A stretch of 64,000 bases of DNA. Origin: Flagellimonas algicola. Its GTDB lineage: Bacteria > Bacteroidota > Bacteroidia > Flavobacteriales > Flavobacteriaceae. The DNA lies in assembly GCF_005937185.1 (NCBI RefSeq), contig NZ_VCNI01000001.1, positions 1,732,657 through 1,796,656 on the forward strand, given 5' to 3'. Numbering within the stretch: the stretch's first letter is position 1; every line of letters starts with the position of its first letter. Of the stretch, positions 1-9,186 are shown piece by piece. The position numbers were made by a program, and so were the translations under genes. The notes beneath the pieces are model-generated. The model saw nothing but the letters and a program-made list of their open reading frames with translations, had not been told where the DNA came from and did no database searches.

Positions 1-2
1 TA

Positions 3-440
3 AAGTATGTTGCGCAAGCAGATGAAGTTTGGCATGCTGGTGATATTGGCAGTTTATCCGTCACAGATAGCATTCAAAAATTGAAACCCTTAAGGGCCGT
101 ACATGGCAATATTGACAATCATGTGATTCAAAAGGAATTTCTGGAACACGAACGGTTTCTTTGCGAACAGGTAGATGTGTGGATTACGCATATTGGGGGA
201 TATCCCAATAGATATGATCGCCGGATTAAAGAAGAAATCAAATTGAATCCTCCCAAACTTTTTATCTGTGGGCATTCCCATATTCTGAAGGTTATGCATG
301 ATAAAAAACTGAATTTGTTACATATGAATCCGGGTGCTTGTGGAAAATATGGACTCCATCAAATCCGAACGATGCTACGGTTTGTAATAGATGGTGATAA
401 AATATCGGATTTGGAAGTAATTGAACTAGGAAAAAGATAG
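3..440 (+). CDS. Metallophosphoesterase, YfcE/MJ0936 type (5' end outside window)
   Basis: The frame is open from the first bases of the window, so the start codon lies upstream and only the C-terminal three quarters is seen. Visible metal-binding motifs of the calcineurin-like fold are GDIG (near the window edge), GNID, and GHSH followed by NPGACGKYG. That set and the short length match the small bacterial YfcE/MJ0936-like phosphodiesterases, which are cytosolic and hydrolyse phosphodiester model substrates with two divalent metals; the physiological substrate is not predictable. It ends with TAG only two bases before the next gene, so the two are probably co-transcribed. Confidence 0.85.
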   Translation, partial: KYVAQADEVWHAGDIGSLSVTDSIQKLKPLRAVHGNIDNHVIQKEFLEHERFLCEQVDVWITHIGGYPNRYDRRIKEEIKLNPPKLFICGHSHILKVMHDKKLNLLHMNPGACGKYGLHQIRTMLRFVIDGDKISDLEVIELGKR

Positions 441-442
441 GC

Positions 443-1381
443 ATGAAGTATTGGTTGGCCCTAGTGGCACTTTTTTTATTGTCTTGTAAAACCCAAGCAC
501 AACAACATGAGATTCAAAGTCCAGTTTCGTTAATTGTGCTTGGCACTGTACAAGATGGTGGTAGCCCCCATATTGGTTGTAAACGGGATTGTTGTGCAGA
601 ATTGTTTCAAAATCCCGACCCTGAACGCAAGGTGGTTTCCTTGGGCCTTGTTGATCATGAAAACCAGAAAACCTATTTGTTCGAAGCAACACCAGACATG
701 TCTACCCAACTCAAAGTTTTAAAAACATATGCAGGTCTGGACGCGGAAACACCCACTGGGATTTTCTTGACCCATGCCCATATTGGACATTATACAGGAC
801 TTATGTATTTAGGCCGGGAAGCCTTGGGTGCTAAGCAAGTACCTATCTATGCCATGCCCAAAATGAAAGCTTTTTTAGAAAACAACGGTCCCTGGAACCA
901 GTTGGTAGCTTTGGGAAACATTGGCTTGGAAGAGATGATAGACAAGCGAAGTGTGGAACTTACTTCCCATTTGACGGTGATTCCATTCACGGTTCCGCAC
1001 CGAGATGAATTTTCCGAAACAGTGGGCTTTAAAATTATTGGCCCAACCAAAAGTGTCCTTTTCATTCCGGACATCGATAAATGGAAGAAATGGGATGAAA
1101 GCATCACGGAACAAATACGCAACGTGGATTTGGCGTTTTTAGATGCTTCATTTTTTGACAGTAAGGAAATTAATAATAGGGACATTGCAGAAATCCCTCA
1201 TCCTTTTGTAATTGAGAGCATGGAACTTTTTGCTTCGCTACCTGCTTCAGAAAAAGAAAAAATCCATTTTATCCATTTCAATCACACCAACCCTCTTTTG
1301 GATGAAAGCAGTGAAGCCAGCCAATCTGTTCGCGATGCAGGTTATAAAGTGGCCCGATTTCACCAAAAAATAGGTTTATAA
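443..1381 (+). CDS. PqqB-like metallo-beta-lactamase-fold lipoprotein
   Basis: The 312-aa protein starts with a lipoprotein signal (LFLLSC, Cys15), so it should be anchored in the envelope. The core resembles PqqB-like MBL-fold hydrolases: an N-terminal Gly/Cys segment (QDGGSPHIGCKRDCC, residues 37-51) recalls the structural zinc site of PqqB, and the main metal motif is THAHIGH (residues 110-116). The usual Asp of HxHxDH is Gly here. A later Asp (FIPDIDKW) and a His pair (HFNHTNP) could complete a metal site. No other pqq gene is in the window, so a role in PQQ synthesis is unlikely; the substrate is unknown. It follows the phosphoesterase gene by two bases. Confidence 0.8.
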   Translation: MKYWLALVALFLLSCKTQAQQHEIQSPVSLIVLGTVQDGGSPHIGCKRDCCAELFQNPDPERKVVSLGLVDHENQKTYLFEATPDMSTQLKVLKTYAGLDAETPTGIFLTHAHIGHYTGLMYLGREALGAKQVPIYAMPKMKAFLENNGPWNQLVALGNIGLEEMIDKRSVELTSHLTVIPFTVPHRDEFSETVGFKIIGPTKSVLFIPDIDKWKKWDESITEQIRNVDLAFLDASFFDSKEINNRDIAEIPHPFVIESMELFASLPASEKEKIHFIHFNHTNPLLDESSEASQSVRDAGYKVARFHQKIGL

Positions 1382-1450
1382 TCTAATCGGCTAGGTAAGT
1401 ATTCTCATGAACCTTCGTCTAAAGCAGCAAACCATTAGACGATAAAGAAA

Positions 1451-2308
1451 ATGAAAATACCTATTTGGAAGCTTGTTGCACTTGGTGGACTTGCTTTTTT
1501 ACTTTCCTGTGGAGAAAAAACAAAACAGCAAAAAGCAGAAATTGAAACCTATGTTAAGGAGGTTTCCGAGCCTGTATATGACACCAATAACCCCAAAACC
1601 ATTCTGACTGCGGTAGCCAATGCGCATGGCGGTTGGAACGATCTTTGGAAAAAAGGGGATGTTGAGTACACCTATACCTACCATTATCCTTCAACAGGAA
1701 AAACAGACCTCTCCTTGGAACGCTACATTTTTGGTTCTGAGGAATCCTATGGAAAATACAGCAAACATGAAATCAACAATATGCCCAATGCGGAAGGGGA
1801 GTTGACCCAGTATTTTGACGGGGACAAAACCGTTCTGGAACTGAATGGTGACATAGTTGAGGATGCGGAGCATTTGGCCATGGCCGATTTTTTAAGAAGA
1901 ACCAATTATTATTGGTTTGCCATGCCCTACAAGATCAATGACAAGGCTGTAACCGCCAAGTATTTGGGGACAGAAGAATACAATGGAACCACCTACGATA
2001 AAATTGAAGTTTCCTATAATGCGGAGATGACCGGAAAAGAGCAAAACGATGTGTACATCGTATTGGTGAACCCAGAAACGAAATTGGTGGATCGTTTCTA
2101 TTTTTCTCTACCCTTTTTTGGTGTTGAAGAACCAGTAATTGTTGCCAATTATGAGTACGAGGATATTGATGGTCAACTGGTGTCCACAAAACGTACATAC
2201 TTTATGCCAGGCCCCGATGGCAACTATGCTGAGGAGCCAGGAGTTGTTCAGACATTGACCAATGTGAAGTTCAATAACGGATTTACGAAGGAAAATCTAA
2301 GGCAATAG
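1451..2308 (+). CDS. DUF6503-type lipoprotein
   Basis: The protein has 285 aa with a lipobox LLSC (Cys20) and no transmembrane segment after it. The mature part begins with a charged linker and then an AHGG..W segment (about residues 57-65) followed by alternating beta-rich sequence (YTYTYHYPSTGKTD, SYNAEMTGKEQNDVYIVLVNPETKLVDRFYF). This matches what I recall of the DUF6503 proteins of Flavobacteriia, which have no known function. The beta-rich body resembles lipid- or ligand-carrying envelope proteins, but that is inference. A strong hairpin terminator follows directly. Confidence 0.65.
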   Translation: MKIPIWKLVALGGLAFLLSCGEKTKQQKAEIETYVKEVSEPVYDTNNPKTILTAVANAHGGWNDLWKKGDVEYTYTYHYPSTGKTDLSLERYIFGSEESYGKYSKHEINNMPNAEGELTQYFDGDKTVLELNGDIVEDAEHLAMADFLRRTNYYWFAMPYKINDKAVTAKYLGTEEYNGTTYDKIEVSYNAEMTGKEQNDVYIVLVNPETKLVDRFYFSLPFFGVEEPVIVANYEYEDIDGQLVSTKRTYFMPGPDGNYAEEPGVVQTLTNVKFNNGFTKENLRQ

Positions 2309-2330
2309 AGCTTGACAGTTTTCCAGCATA

Positions 2331-2362
2331 AAACAAAAACCCCGGCCAAGGCCGGGGTTTTC
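2331..2362. terminator. Bidirectional rho-independent terminator
   Basis: A perfect 8-bp stem CCCCGGCC / GGCCGGGG with a two-base AA gap is flanked by an A-run on the left and a T-run on the right. It sits between the convergent DUF6503 (+) and DUF4293 (-) genes and can serve both. Confidence 0.9.
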
Positions 2363-2390
2363 TCGCACTAATACTACTAAGATGTTAGGT

Positions 2391-2801
2391 TTAACGTAAG
2401 CGATCAACAGATTTTACAAGATCTTCATCCTTTTTGATGGCTCTGTTGGCCAGAACCAGAAAAACGATAGAAAATACAGGAATCAGCATCCCAATACCCT
2501 TCTCAGAAACCGAAGTTTCTCCGGATAAACTTAGCGACCGGTAAACGAAAAATCCTAGTAAAAAAAGGTTCAATATCATATTCAATCTGTTCAACACAAA
2601 TTGATTTTGCCGGTTTTTAAACATAAAAATTGCAATCAATGCCAACAGCGCCGAAGCGTAAAAGGCCAGGCTAAATCCCATGGAATCCTTGGCAAAAATC
2701 TCAGCGCCGGTTTCATCGGTCCATAGATGTACTATAAACGGTAGAGCTCCCGCAATTAGTGCCACCAAGGCTAAGAAAATTGTTTGAATTCTTTGAATCA
2801 T
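2391..2801 (-). CDS. DUF4293 family membrane protein
   Basis: A 136-aa integral membrane protein with four hydrophobic helices. The N-terminus MIQRIQTIFLALVALIAG is typical of the DUF4293 family found throughout Bacteroidota, whose function is unknown. I use the ATG at 2801; a TTG two codons upstream is possible but less likely, because family members begin with MIQRIQT. A TAnnTTTG box lies 23 bases upstream. In many Bacteroidota the gene lies beside rho, as it does here, in divergent orientation. Confidence 0.8.
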   Translation of the reverse strand: MIQRIQTIFLALVALIAGALPFIVHLWTDETGAEIFAKDSMGFSLAFYASALLALIAIFMFKNRQNQFVLNRLNMILNLFLLGFFVYRSLSLSGETSVSEKGIGMLIPVFSIVFLVLANRAIKKDEDLVKSVDRLR

Positions 2802-2823
2802 TGCCAAAATTGATTTTGGAAGG

Positions 2824-2831
2824 CAAAAATA
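2824..2831 (-). promoter_or_regulatory. -7 promoter box (TATTTTTG) for DUF4293 gene
   Basis: TATTTTTG on the minus strand fits the Bacteroidota -7 consensus TAnnTTTG exactly and would give a short leader. No clear TTG -33 element is seen. Confidence 0.5.
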
Positions 2832-2994
2832 GGTGTCTTTTCGTTAAATGACCCTGTAATGTTGAAAAATAATTTGTATTATTGTGACGTTATTAGCAAA
2901 GCACTCACCTCAGGATTCTTTCCTATCGTAGTACCCCAATAACTTTTACTTCGAGATTATTTACGTTAGACAAGTTTAATTTATTCATTATTTA

Positions 2995-4569
2995 ATGTTC
3001 GAGATTTCAGATCTAAAGGCTAAAAAGCTTCCTGAATTGCAAGAAATTGCAAAGGGACTTAGTGTTCCTAAATTTAAGACCTTAAAAAAGCTGGACTTGG
3101 TCTACCAGATATTGGATGTTCAGGCATCCAACCCTAAAGCAGTTCAAGAAAACACTGCTGAAACCAAAGAAAATAAGCCCCAAAAACCTAAAAGGTCCAG
3201 ATTACCACGACCTCAAAAAGATCAAAAGGATGTAGCGGTTGCCACTAAAGAAACTACTGTTGAAAACAACGCCAAAGAAGCGGTGGAAAAAACAGAAAAC
3301 CCCGCTCAGAAAAAGGATCAACAGAAGCAACACCCACACCAAAAAAACCAGCACAATAAAAAGCATAACCAGCACCATAGAAATGGGCAGGAGAAAAAGA
3401 GCAGCAACTTTGATAAGGATTTAAAGAACAGGTACAAAGAGCCCGAATTTGAATTTGACAGCATCATTGAAAGCGAAGGTGTCCTGGACATTATGCAGGA
3501 TGGATATGGTTTCTTGCGCTCTTCAGATTACAACTACCTTTCTTCCCCTGACGATATTTATGTATCCCAATCCCAGATTAGATTATTTGGGTTAAAAACA
3601 GGGGATACCGTCCTTGGAAATGTTAGACCTCCAAAAGAGGGTGAAAAATATTTCCCTTTGATCAAAGTGACCAAAATCAACGGGCTAGATCCGCAAGTGG
3701 TGCGGGATCGCGTTTCTTTTGAACACTTGACCCCTTTGTTCCCCAAGGAAAAATTTAAGTTGGCCGAGAGACAAAGCACTTTGTCCACTCGGATCATGGA
3801 TTTGTTCTCTCCTATTGGAAAAGGGCAAAGAGGAATGATTGTTTCCCAACCCAAAACGGGAAAGACCATGTTGCTGAAGGATATTGCCAATGCCATTGCC
3901 GCCAACCACCCGGAGGTGTACCAAATCATTCTTTTGATTGATGAACGTCCAGAAGAGGTTACGGATATGCAACGTAATGTTCGCGGGGAAGTGGTAGCAT
4001 CAACGTTTGACAAAGAGGCCACCGAACACGTTCGTGTTGCCAATATTGTACTTGAAAAAGCAAAGCGTTTGGTAGAATGCGGCCATGATGTGGTTATCTT
4101 ATTGGATTCCATTACACGATTGGCTAGAGCCTATAACACCGTGCAACCTGCTTCAGGTAAGGTATTGAGTGGTGGTGTTGACGCCAACGCCCTGCACAAA
4201 CCCAAAAGGTTCTTTGGTGCTGCGAGAAACATTGAAAATGGAGGTTCCCTTTCCATCATTGCCACCGCATTGACGGAAACAGGTTCTAAAATGGACGAGG
4301 TTATCTTTGAGGAGTTTAAGGGTACTGGTAACATGGAGCTTCAGTTGGATAGAAGAATATCCAACCGTAGAATATTCCCTGCCATTGATTTGGTAACTTC
4401 CTCAACCCGTCGTGATGATCTTTTGTTGGATGAAACCACCATTCAGCGTATGTGGATCATGCGTAAGTACCTTGCGGATATGAATCCGGTAGAAGCCATG
4501 GAATTCATGGAGCAACGTATTAAACAGACCAAAAACAACGAGGAATTTTTGTTGACCATGAACGAGTAA
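2995..4569 (+). CDS. rho: Transcription termination factor Rho
   Basis: Hexameric RNA-dependent ATPase that terminates transcription. The 524-aa protein is about 100 aa longer than E. coli Rho because of a charged, low-complexity stretch (about residues 45-150, rich in K, Q, N, E) that includes a His/Gln/Asn-rich core at 111-130. Before it lies the Rho N domain (residues 1-42); after it come the cold-shock-like RNA-binding domain (about 155-225) and the ATPase with Walker A QPKTGKT (285-291), Walker B VVILLDS (Asp371) and the [16 protein letters not shown] segments. Disordered insertions are typical of Bacteroidota Rho. The gene is transcribed alone and followed by a clear hairpin terminator. 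Confidence 0.98.
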   Translation: MFEISDLKAKKLPELQEIAKGLSVPKFKTLKKLDLVYQILDVQASNPKAVQENTAETKENKPQKPKRSRLPRPQKDQKDVAVATKETTVENNAKEAVEKTENPAQKKDQQKQHPHQKNQHNKKHNQHHRNGQEKKSSNFDKDLKNRYKEPEFEFDSIIESEGVLDIMQDGYGFLRSSDYNYLSSPDDIYVSQSQIRLFGLKTGDTVLGNVRPPKEGEKYFPLIKVTKINGLDPQVVRDRVSFEHLTPLFPKEKFKLAERQSTLSTRIMDLFSPIGKGQRGMIVSQPKTGKTMLLKDIANAIAANHPEVYQIILLIDERPEEVTDMQRNVRGEVVASTFDKEATEHVRVANIVLEKAKRLVECGHDVVILLDSITRLARAYNTVQPASGKVLSGGVDANALHKPKRFFGAARNIENGGSLSIIATALTETGSKMDEVIFEEFKGTGNMELQLDRRISNRRIFPAIDLVTSSTRRDDLLLDETTIQRMWIMRKYLADMNPVEAMEFMEQRIKQTKNNEEFLLTMNE

Positions 4570-4601
4570 GGTTCGTTCCATATAGCATATTTCAAAATCA
4601 T

Positions 4602-4637
4602 ATAAAAAACCTTTGGGGCACTCCCAAAGGTTTTTTT
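4602..4637 (+). terminator. Rho-independent terminator after rho
   Basis: Ten-base-pair stem AACCTTTGGG / CCCAAAGGTT with a five-base loop and a run of seven T follows the rho stop codon by about 40 bases. Confidence 0.9.
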
Positions 4638-4711
4638 GTTAATGCATTTTAAAGAAAAGACATATCTTTAGTACAGTTTCCCCATACTATGAATACTAAA
4701 AATCCTTACAA

Positions 4712-5386
4712 ATGAAAAACACAAGAAAAGTAGGCCATGTACTTTTGGCAGCGATTTTCCTATTTATGGCATCCTGCAAGCAACAAACCAAACAATCGGA
4801 GACTCCCGAAGAAACGCATCAAGAGGAGACAGAGCCCGTAAAACCTCCGGAAGGAATAATTTCCCTGGAAGAATCAAAATCCCTGTATGACAATTATTCC
4901 AAGAATAGGATAGCGTTAATTCAAGAATTTGAAGCGCAAAGAAGTCCTGAGGAAAAATTCGACCCCGCCCGGTATACCTCATTTGACTATGCGACCATCA
5001 AACAGTATATGGCCTATATAGAACAGGAAGCCAAAGGTGCTAAAGTGGACATCGCCTCCATTAGGTTTTATTTTGCCAACTACCCAAACGAGGAAAAATT
5101 TCCGGATGGTAAGAAAGTCGTCCATCCTAGGCAGAATTCTATTTTTCTAGTTCCCACAATGAAGGTTGATGGTGAAGACTATGGATTTTATATCGGTGAG
5201 GATGGGAAGGCCAAACTTATCAAGGATGCTGTTGGCAGTAACAAGGGCATGGGTTCCAATGAAGTCAAGGAAGATAAAGCCTATGCCGGTTTTGTCCCCA
5301 GTGCTCCAAAACCCGTTTTTCAAAGAGGGGGAAGTCTTAACATGAATCATGGAAGTTCTGGCCCACCGCCCAACAACGATTTTTAG
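4712..5386 (+). CDS. Hypothetical lipoprotein
   Basis: A 224-aa protein with lipobox MASC (Cys22) and a Glu/Thr/Pro-rich linker (residues 24-50) before the folded part. The middle holds a stretch (LVPTMKVDGEDYGFYIGEDGKAKLI) that looks beta-rich; the C-terminus is Gly/Asn/Pro-rich and probably flexible. I recognise no domain. The stop codon is five bases before the first seven-TM gene, so the three genes to 6793 probably form one transcript, which suggests a shared envelope role. Confidence 0.75.
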   Translation: MKNTRKVGHVLLAAIFLFMASCKQQTKQSETPEETHQEETEPVKPPEGIISLEESKSLYDNYSKNRIALIQEFEAQRSPEEKFDPARYTSFDYATIKQYMAYIEQEAKGAKVDIASIRFYFANYPNEEKFPDGKKVVHPRQNSIFLVPTMKVDGEDYGFYIGEDGKAKLIKDAVGSNKGMGSNEVKEDKAYAGFVPSAPKPVFQRGGSLNMNHGSSGPPPNNDF

Positions 5387-5391
5387 GTCCC

Positions 5392-6081
5392 ATGCCCCAA
5401 GCTTTATTGAATTTTCTTTCGGAACATTTTTATATTCCATTATATCTGCTAACATGGTTGATATCGGTATATGCATATAGAAGGTACTTTGATACAGCAT
5501 TGAAGTACCTTCCCATACTGATAGCATATACCTTTTTTACCGAGCTTTTAGGTTTTCTCATTAAAGAGAACTATCAATTTCAGTTTTTTTCCGAATCTCG
5601 ATACGCATGGCACAATGTGATTATTTATAATGTTTATCAACTCATTTTTTTTCTGTTTTTCTTTAAAGTCTATTCCAAAGTAATTATCAGCAACCAAATT
5701 AGAACTTGGATCAAGTATGGCAGTTATGCATGCATATTGGCCTATATTGGCAATTCCATATTTAAAAACCCATTGCATAATCAACTGGCTTTCGGCCATG
5801 TTATTGGATCCTCGATTTTGATCGCGGTCATTGTGGCTTATTTTAGGCAAAAAGCTGAAGTGGAAAATCCATACCCCAAATGGAGAAACCTTATGTTTTG
5901 GGTCAGTTTGGGACTAGTTGGTTTTTATGTGCTATTCCCGGTAATCCTTATTATAAGTCATACCAAATTCGATATTTACACCCAATTCTACTACAGAAAC
6001 ATCCTGCTGACATGTATCATACTGATGTATGCTTGCTTCAACATAGGGCTGCTTTTAGCTAAGCGAAAAGCTTTCAGATAA
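5392..6081 (+). CDS. Seven-TM membrane protein, first of a tandem pair
   Basis: A 229-aa very hydrophobic protein with about seven predicted transmembrane helices (near residues 11-27, 39-57, 72-95, 107-125, 135-150, 163-185, 200-223) and no soluble domain. Strongly conserved with the next gene are YRRYFDT, FxTELLG, FFSE..Y.WHNVIIYN and SLGLV. The neat N-terminus and the positive tail KRKAFR suggest a complete protein. I do not recognise the family; the layout resembles the membrane sensor half of some histidine kinases without the kinase, or a small transporter. Confidence 0.75.
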   Translation: MPQALLNFLSEHFYIPLYLLTWLISVYAYRRYFDTALKYLPILIAYTFFTELLGFLIKENYQFQFFSESRYAWHNVIIYNVYQLIFFLFFFKVYSKVIISNQIRTWIKYGSYACILAYIGNSIFKNPLHNQLAFGHVIGSSILIAVIVAYFRQKAEVENPYPKWRNLMFWVSLGLVGFYVLFPVILIISHTKFDIYTQFYYRNILLTCIILMYACFNIGLLLAKRKAFR

Positions 6082-6103
6082 ATCTTCCTAACTTAGAAGG
6101 TAG

Positions 6104-6793
6104 ATGATTGAAGAAATTCAAAACTTTCTTGCGGAAAGCTATTTCATTCCAATATATCTGGCTACTTGGATTGTGGCCATGTATAGGTATCGTAGATATT
6201 TTGATACGGTGATGCGATTTTTTCCCATCTTCATCATGTATACCTTTCTGACAGAACTTCTTGGGTATTTTATCAAATACCATGAAGAATATCAATTTTT
6301 TTCTGAACCGGAATATTCATGGCACAACGTAATTATTTACAACATATATTCCGTTATCTCTTTTGCATTTTTCTACTATATCTATTGGACCGTTCTTAAG
6401 CAACCAAAACACAGGAGCGTAGTCAAAAAAGGGGCCTGTGTTAGTTTATTGGGATATTTGATCAGTCTTTTTTTTCAAGATCCGCTGCACTCCAATCTCT
6501 ATTATGCAGACCTCATAGCATCCATCGTTCTAATTCTCTGTGTGTGGATGTACTTTAAGGAAAAACGAAGCGAGGAAAGCTCCTATCCTTTGTATCGAAG
6601 CTTGTTGTATTGGGTAAGTTTGGGACTAGTTGTTTTCCATATTTTCTTTCCTCTAATATTTATTGCAGCTTACGAGATGCCTGAGCTTTACTTTGAATTT
6701 CACCTGCATCAACTCTTACTGATCTTAATCGCCACAATGTACTTCCTTTTTATGGTGGGATTCTTGATTGGAGAGCGAAAAGCCTTTAGGTAA
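6104..6793 (+). CDS. Seven-TM membrane protein, second of a tandem pair
   Basis: The protein is 229 aa, exactly the same length as the preceding gene product, and clearly homologous over the whole length (for example YRRYFDTVMRFFPIF, WHNVIIYNIYS, and the same KAFR C-terminus). It starts 22 bases after the previous stop, so it is an in-line duplication in the same transcript. Seven hydrophobic helices, no recognised catalytic motif. The loop WHNVIIYN between helices 2 and 3 is the best conserved part and may be functional. The pair could form a heteromer. Confidence 0.75.
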   Translation: MIEEIQNFLAESYFIPIYLATWIVAMYRYRRYFDTVMRFFPIFIMYTFLTELLGYFIKYHEEYQFFSEPEYSWHNVIIYNIYSVISFAFFYYIYWTVLKQPKHRSVVKKGACVSLLGYLISLFFQDPLHSNLYYADLIASIVLILCVWMYFKEKRSEESSYPLYRSLLYWVSLGLVVFHIFFPLIFIAAYEMPELYFEFHLHQLLLILIATMYFLFMVGFLIGERKAFR

Positions 6794-6811
6794 GATTCAG
6801 AATTTCCCACT

Positions 6812-6886
6812 GTTTTAAACGGTTTTCACAACTTCAAGTTCCCGTTTATCGATTTTTTTATATGATTTTGTAAGTTTTTTCGTTCA
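6812..6886 (+). promoter_or_regulatory. Shared upstream element, copy 1 (LruC gene 1)
   Basis: About 75 bases closely resemble 9187-9257 in front of the second LruC gene. Common blocks, in order, are AACGG-TTTT-ACAACTTC, ATCGATT, and TTTTGTA(A/G)GTTTTTTCGTTC. The last block contains TA(A/G)GTTTT, close to the TAnnTTTG -7 consensus, so a promoter with an upstream protein-binding site is a reasonable reading. This copy lies about 140 bases before its gene. Confidence 0.6.
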
Positions 6887-6955
6887 AAAAATGCTTTCCG
6901 CGATTCATCGATATCAGTACACCGTTGGTCGACACATAATCGCTGGAAGCCTAAG

Positions 6956-6972
6956 ACCATCCACAAGATGGT
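6956..6972 (+). other. Leader hairpin upstream of LruC gene 1
   Basis: ACCATC and GATGGT form a perfect six-base stem around a five-base loop. It lies in the presumed 5' leader, about 55 bases before the start codon, and lacks a T-run, so it is not an obvious terminator. Confidence 0.35.
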
Positions 6973-7028
6973 TTATCAAAAATTAGTTTTACGATAATTG
7001 GACTGAAAATCCACCAAATAAAAATAAG

Positions 7029-9080
7029 ATGAGAGTGTCCCGAATTATTTTGTCTGCTGCATGTATTCTTCTATTGGCTTTGAGCTTATCTTCTTGTGTT
7101 AAGGATAGCTTGGACAATCCTACCGATCCAACTCCTGAAGGAACACCTCCAACTCCCGAAGTTGAAGTTCCCGTAGATGAGCTTGAAATTACAGAACTTA
7201 AGATTCCTGCCAATTTTGACTTCAATACGGAAGAAGAAGTAACATTGACTATAAACGACAACACTCCAAATGCAAAATACTATGTATATGCGTACAATGA
7301 TCAAGTGGTTTTAGGAGAAGAATTTATATTCCTAAATGAAGAAGAAGAGGAAGAAACGGGTGTAGAGGTGTCTGTGGATAATTTAAATCATTTGATTTTT
7401 AGCGGCATTCCGTCCGGAGGAAGCTTGGAGCAGACTTTTGTGATTCCCGCCTATTATGAAAAACTCTACCTTAAACGAAAGGAAGGCTTTAAATTTTCTT
7501 CGGCCATTATAAATATTACGGGTAACTCCTTAACGCATAACTATATTCCGGATACGGGTAAAGGAGCATCGGCCAACAAGGCCATGGTTGAGGATTATCT
7601 ATACTGTGTTAATGGAGGTGGAGAAATGTTTCAAGTGGATCCCCTGACAGGAGCCTATACATTTATCTCAGATATGCCCATGGGGAGTTGGACCGCTGCC
7701 ATAGATCAAGAAAACCAACTTGTATATTCCATTGGTCGCAGTAAACCCTATCCATTAATGAAATATGACATTGCAGCCGATACTTGGACAACGGTGGGCG
7801 ACTTAGGCTTGGGTGGGCCGCGACTCGACTACAACAAAAACGATGGCCTATTGTATTTTTCCACTCGTGATAAGCTATACACTGTCGACCCTCAAAATGC
7901 CAATATCCTATCCAATTGGGATATCGTGGGCCTTCACAAGAAAAATGGTGGCGATCTTGCTTTTGCTGCAGATGGCACCATTTTCTTATGCTCTTTTTCT
8001 GGACTTTATAGACTGGACGAAAACGGAAATGGAAATTACGATGCAATTCGCATTAGCGGAGAAGATCTTCCATTTTCTCCAACTTCCATGACTTTTGATT
8101 CCAATAACGAATTATGGCTGGCCGACAATGGTGGCAGTAGTAACCTTATTGTAATGGATACCCAAACGGGAGGATGGGAATACCGATATGGCCCTGCTTC
8201 CACCTCGGGTGTCAGTTTAGGCCGTACAATCAATGACCTAACAACTTTTAGAATATTTGATGAAGTCGCCATAGATCCTGATACGGACGGTGATGGAATA
8301 ACAGATAGCAATGATGATTTTCCGGAGGATGCGGAAAAAGCCTTTGAGCAATTTACACCAAGTAAGTATGGATGGGGTACAGTAGCGTTTGAAGACCTGT
8401 GGCCTTATCTAGGGGATTATGATTTCAACGACACTGCAGTAAACTACAGATTTGTAGCCGTTCTGAATTCGGATAATATGGTGGTACAGCTGGACATCCA
8501 TTTTGAGGTGAGTTCAGATGGAGCTGGTTTGACCAATGCCTTTGGGATAGAGTTTGAAAGTATTCCACCAAGCCTGGTTGAATCTGTTACCGGAACGGTT
8601 TTGACCGAAGGTTTCATCAATACAGCTGCAAATGGCTTGGAACAAGGACAGGACAGAGCCGTTGTTATCCTTTTTGACAATCATGAAACTATGCTGAATA
8701 TCCCCTCCAAGGTAACCATCGATTTTACAACTCCCATAACCACCAATCAATTGGGCATTGCACCGTTCAATCCCTTCTTAATTGTGGATAAGAACCGAGG
8801 CCAGGAAATCCATTTGCCCAACAGATTTAGAACCAGTTTGGGGATTAATGATACCACTGTGGAAGGTGTAAATCTTGATTTGGACGGGAACTATAAAACG
8901 GAATCAGGTTTGCCTTGGGCCATTAACATTGTGCACAACTTTAAACCTCCAAAGGAAAATGTAGCCGTGAATCAGGCCTATAATTTCTTCAATCAATGGG
9001 CAAGTTCCGGCGGAACACTCTATCAAGATTGGTATAAAGATTCCACTGGGTACCGAAATGAATCGCAATTACAGGATTGA
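7029..9080 (+). CDS. LruC-domain lipoprotein with beta-propeller-like middle
   Basis: The 683-aa lipoprotein (lipobox SLSSC, Cys23) should sit on the cell envelope. Residues 55-185 form an N-terminal beta domain shared with the next gene. Residues about 190-410 hold repeated blades of the kind LYTVDPQ, LYRLDENG, NELWLADNGGS, which suggests a beta-propeller. A calcium-binding thrombospondin-type-3-like motif DTDGDGITDSNDDFPED (about 416-433) leads into the C-terminal LruC domain (DUF4842; EDLWPYLGDYDFNDTAVNY, then to the end). LruC domains occur in surface proteins of Bacteroidota and Leptospira; their ligand is unknown. A hairpin terminator follows. Confidence 0.85.
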   Translation: MRVSRIILSAACILLLALSLSSCVKDSLDNPTDPTPEGTPPTPEVEVPVDELEITELKIPANFDFNTEEEVTLTINDNTPNAKYYVYAYNDQVVLGEEFIFLNEEEEEETGVEVSVDNLNHLIFSGIPSGGSLEQTFVIPAYYEKLYLKRKEGFKFSSAIINITGNSLTHNYIPDTGKGASANKAMVEDYLYCVNGGGEMFQVDPLTGAYTFISDMPMGSWTAAIDQENQLVYSIGRSKPYPLMKYDIAADTWTTVGDLGLGGPRLDYNKNDGLLYFSTRDKLYTVDPQNANILSNWDIVGLHKKNGGDLAFAADGTIFLCSFSGLYRLDENGNGNYDAIRISGEDLPFSPTSMTFDSNNELWLADNGGSSNLIVMDTQTGGWEYRYGPASTSGVSLGRTINDLTTFRIFDEVAIDPDTDGDGITDSNDDFPEDAEKAFEQFTPSKYGWGTVAFEDLWPYLGDYDFNDTAVNYRFVAVLNSDNMVVQLDIHFEVSSDGAGLTNAFGIEFESIPPSLVESVTGTVLTEGFINTAANGLEQGQDRAVVILFDNHETMLNIPSKVTIDFTTPITTNQLGIAPFNPFLIVDKNRGQEIHLPNRFRTSLGINDTTVEGVNLDLDGNYKTESGLPWAINIVHNFKPPKENVAVNQAYNFFNQWASSGGTLYQDWYKDSTGYRNESQLQD

Positions 9081-9103
9081 TTCCCAAATTAAAAACAAAG
9101 TAG

Positions 9104-9128
9104 AAACGTCCTTTTTGGGCGTTTTTTA
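9104..9128 (+). terminator. Rho-independent terminator after LruC gene 1
   Basis: Stem AACGTCC / GGGCGTT (one G-T pair) with a five-T loop and a run of T. It separates the two LruC genes, so each must have its own promoter. Confidence 0.8.
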
Positions 9129-9186
9129 ATGCCATATCTTCCATTCCTCACTTTTAAATTTGGAGCAAGAAATTGGCTACACCACA

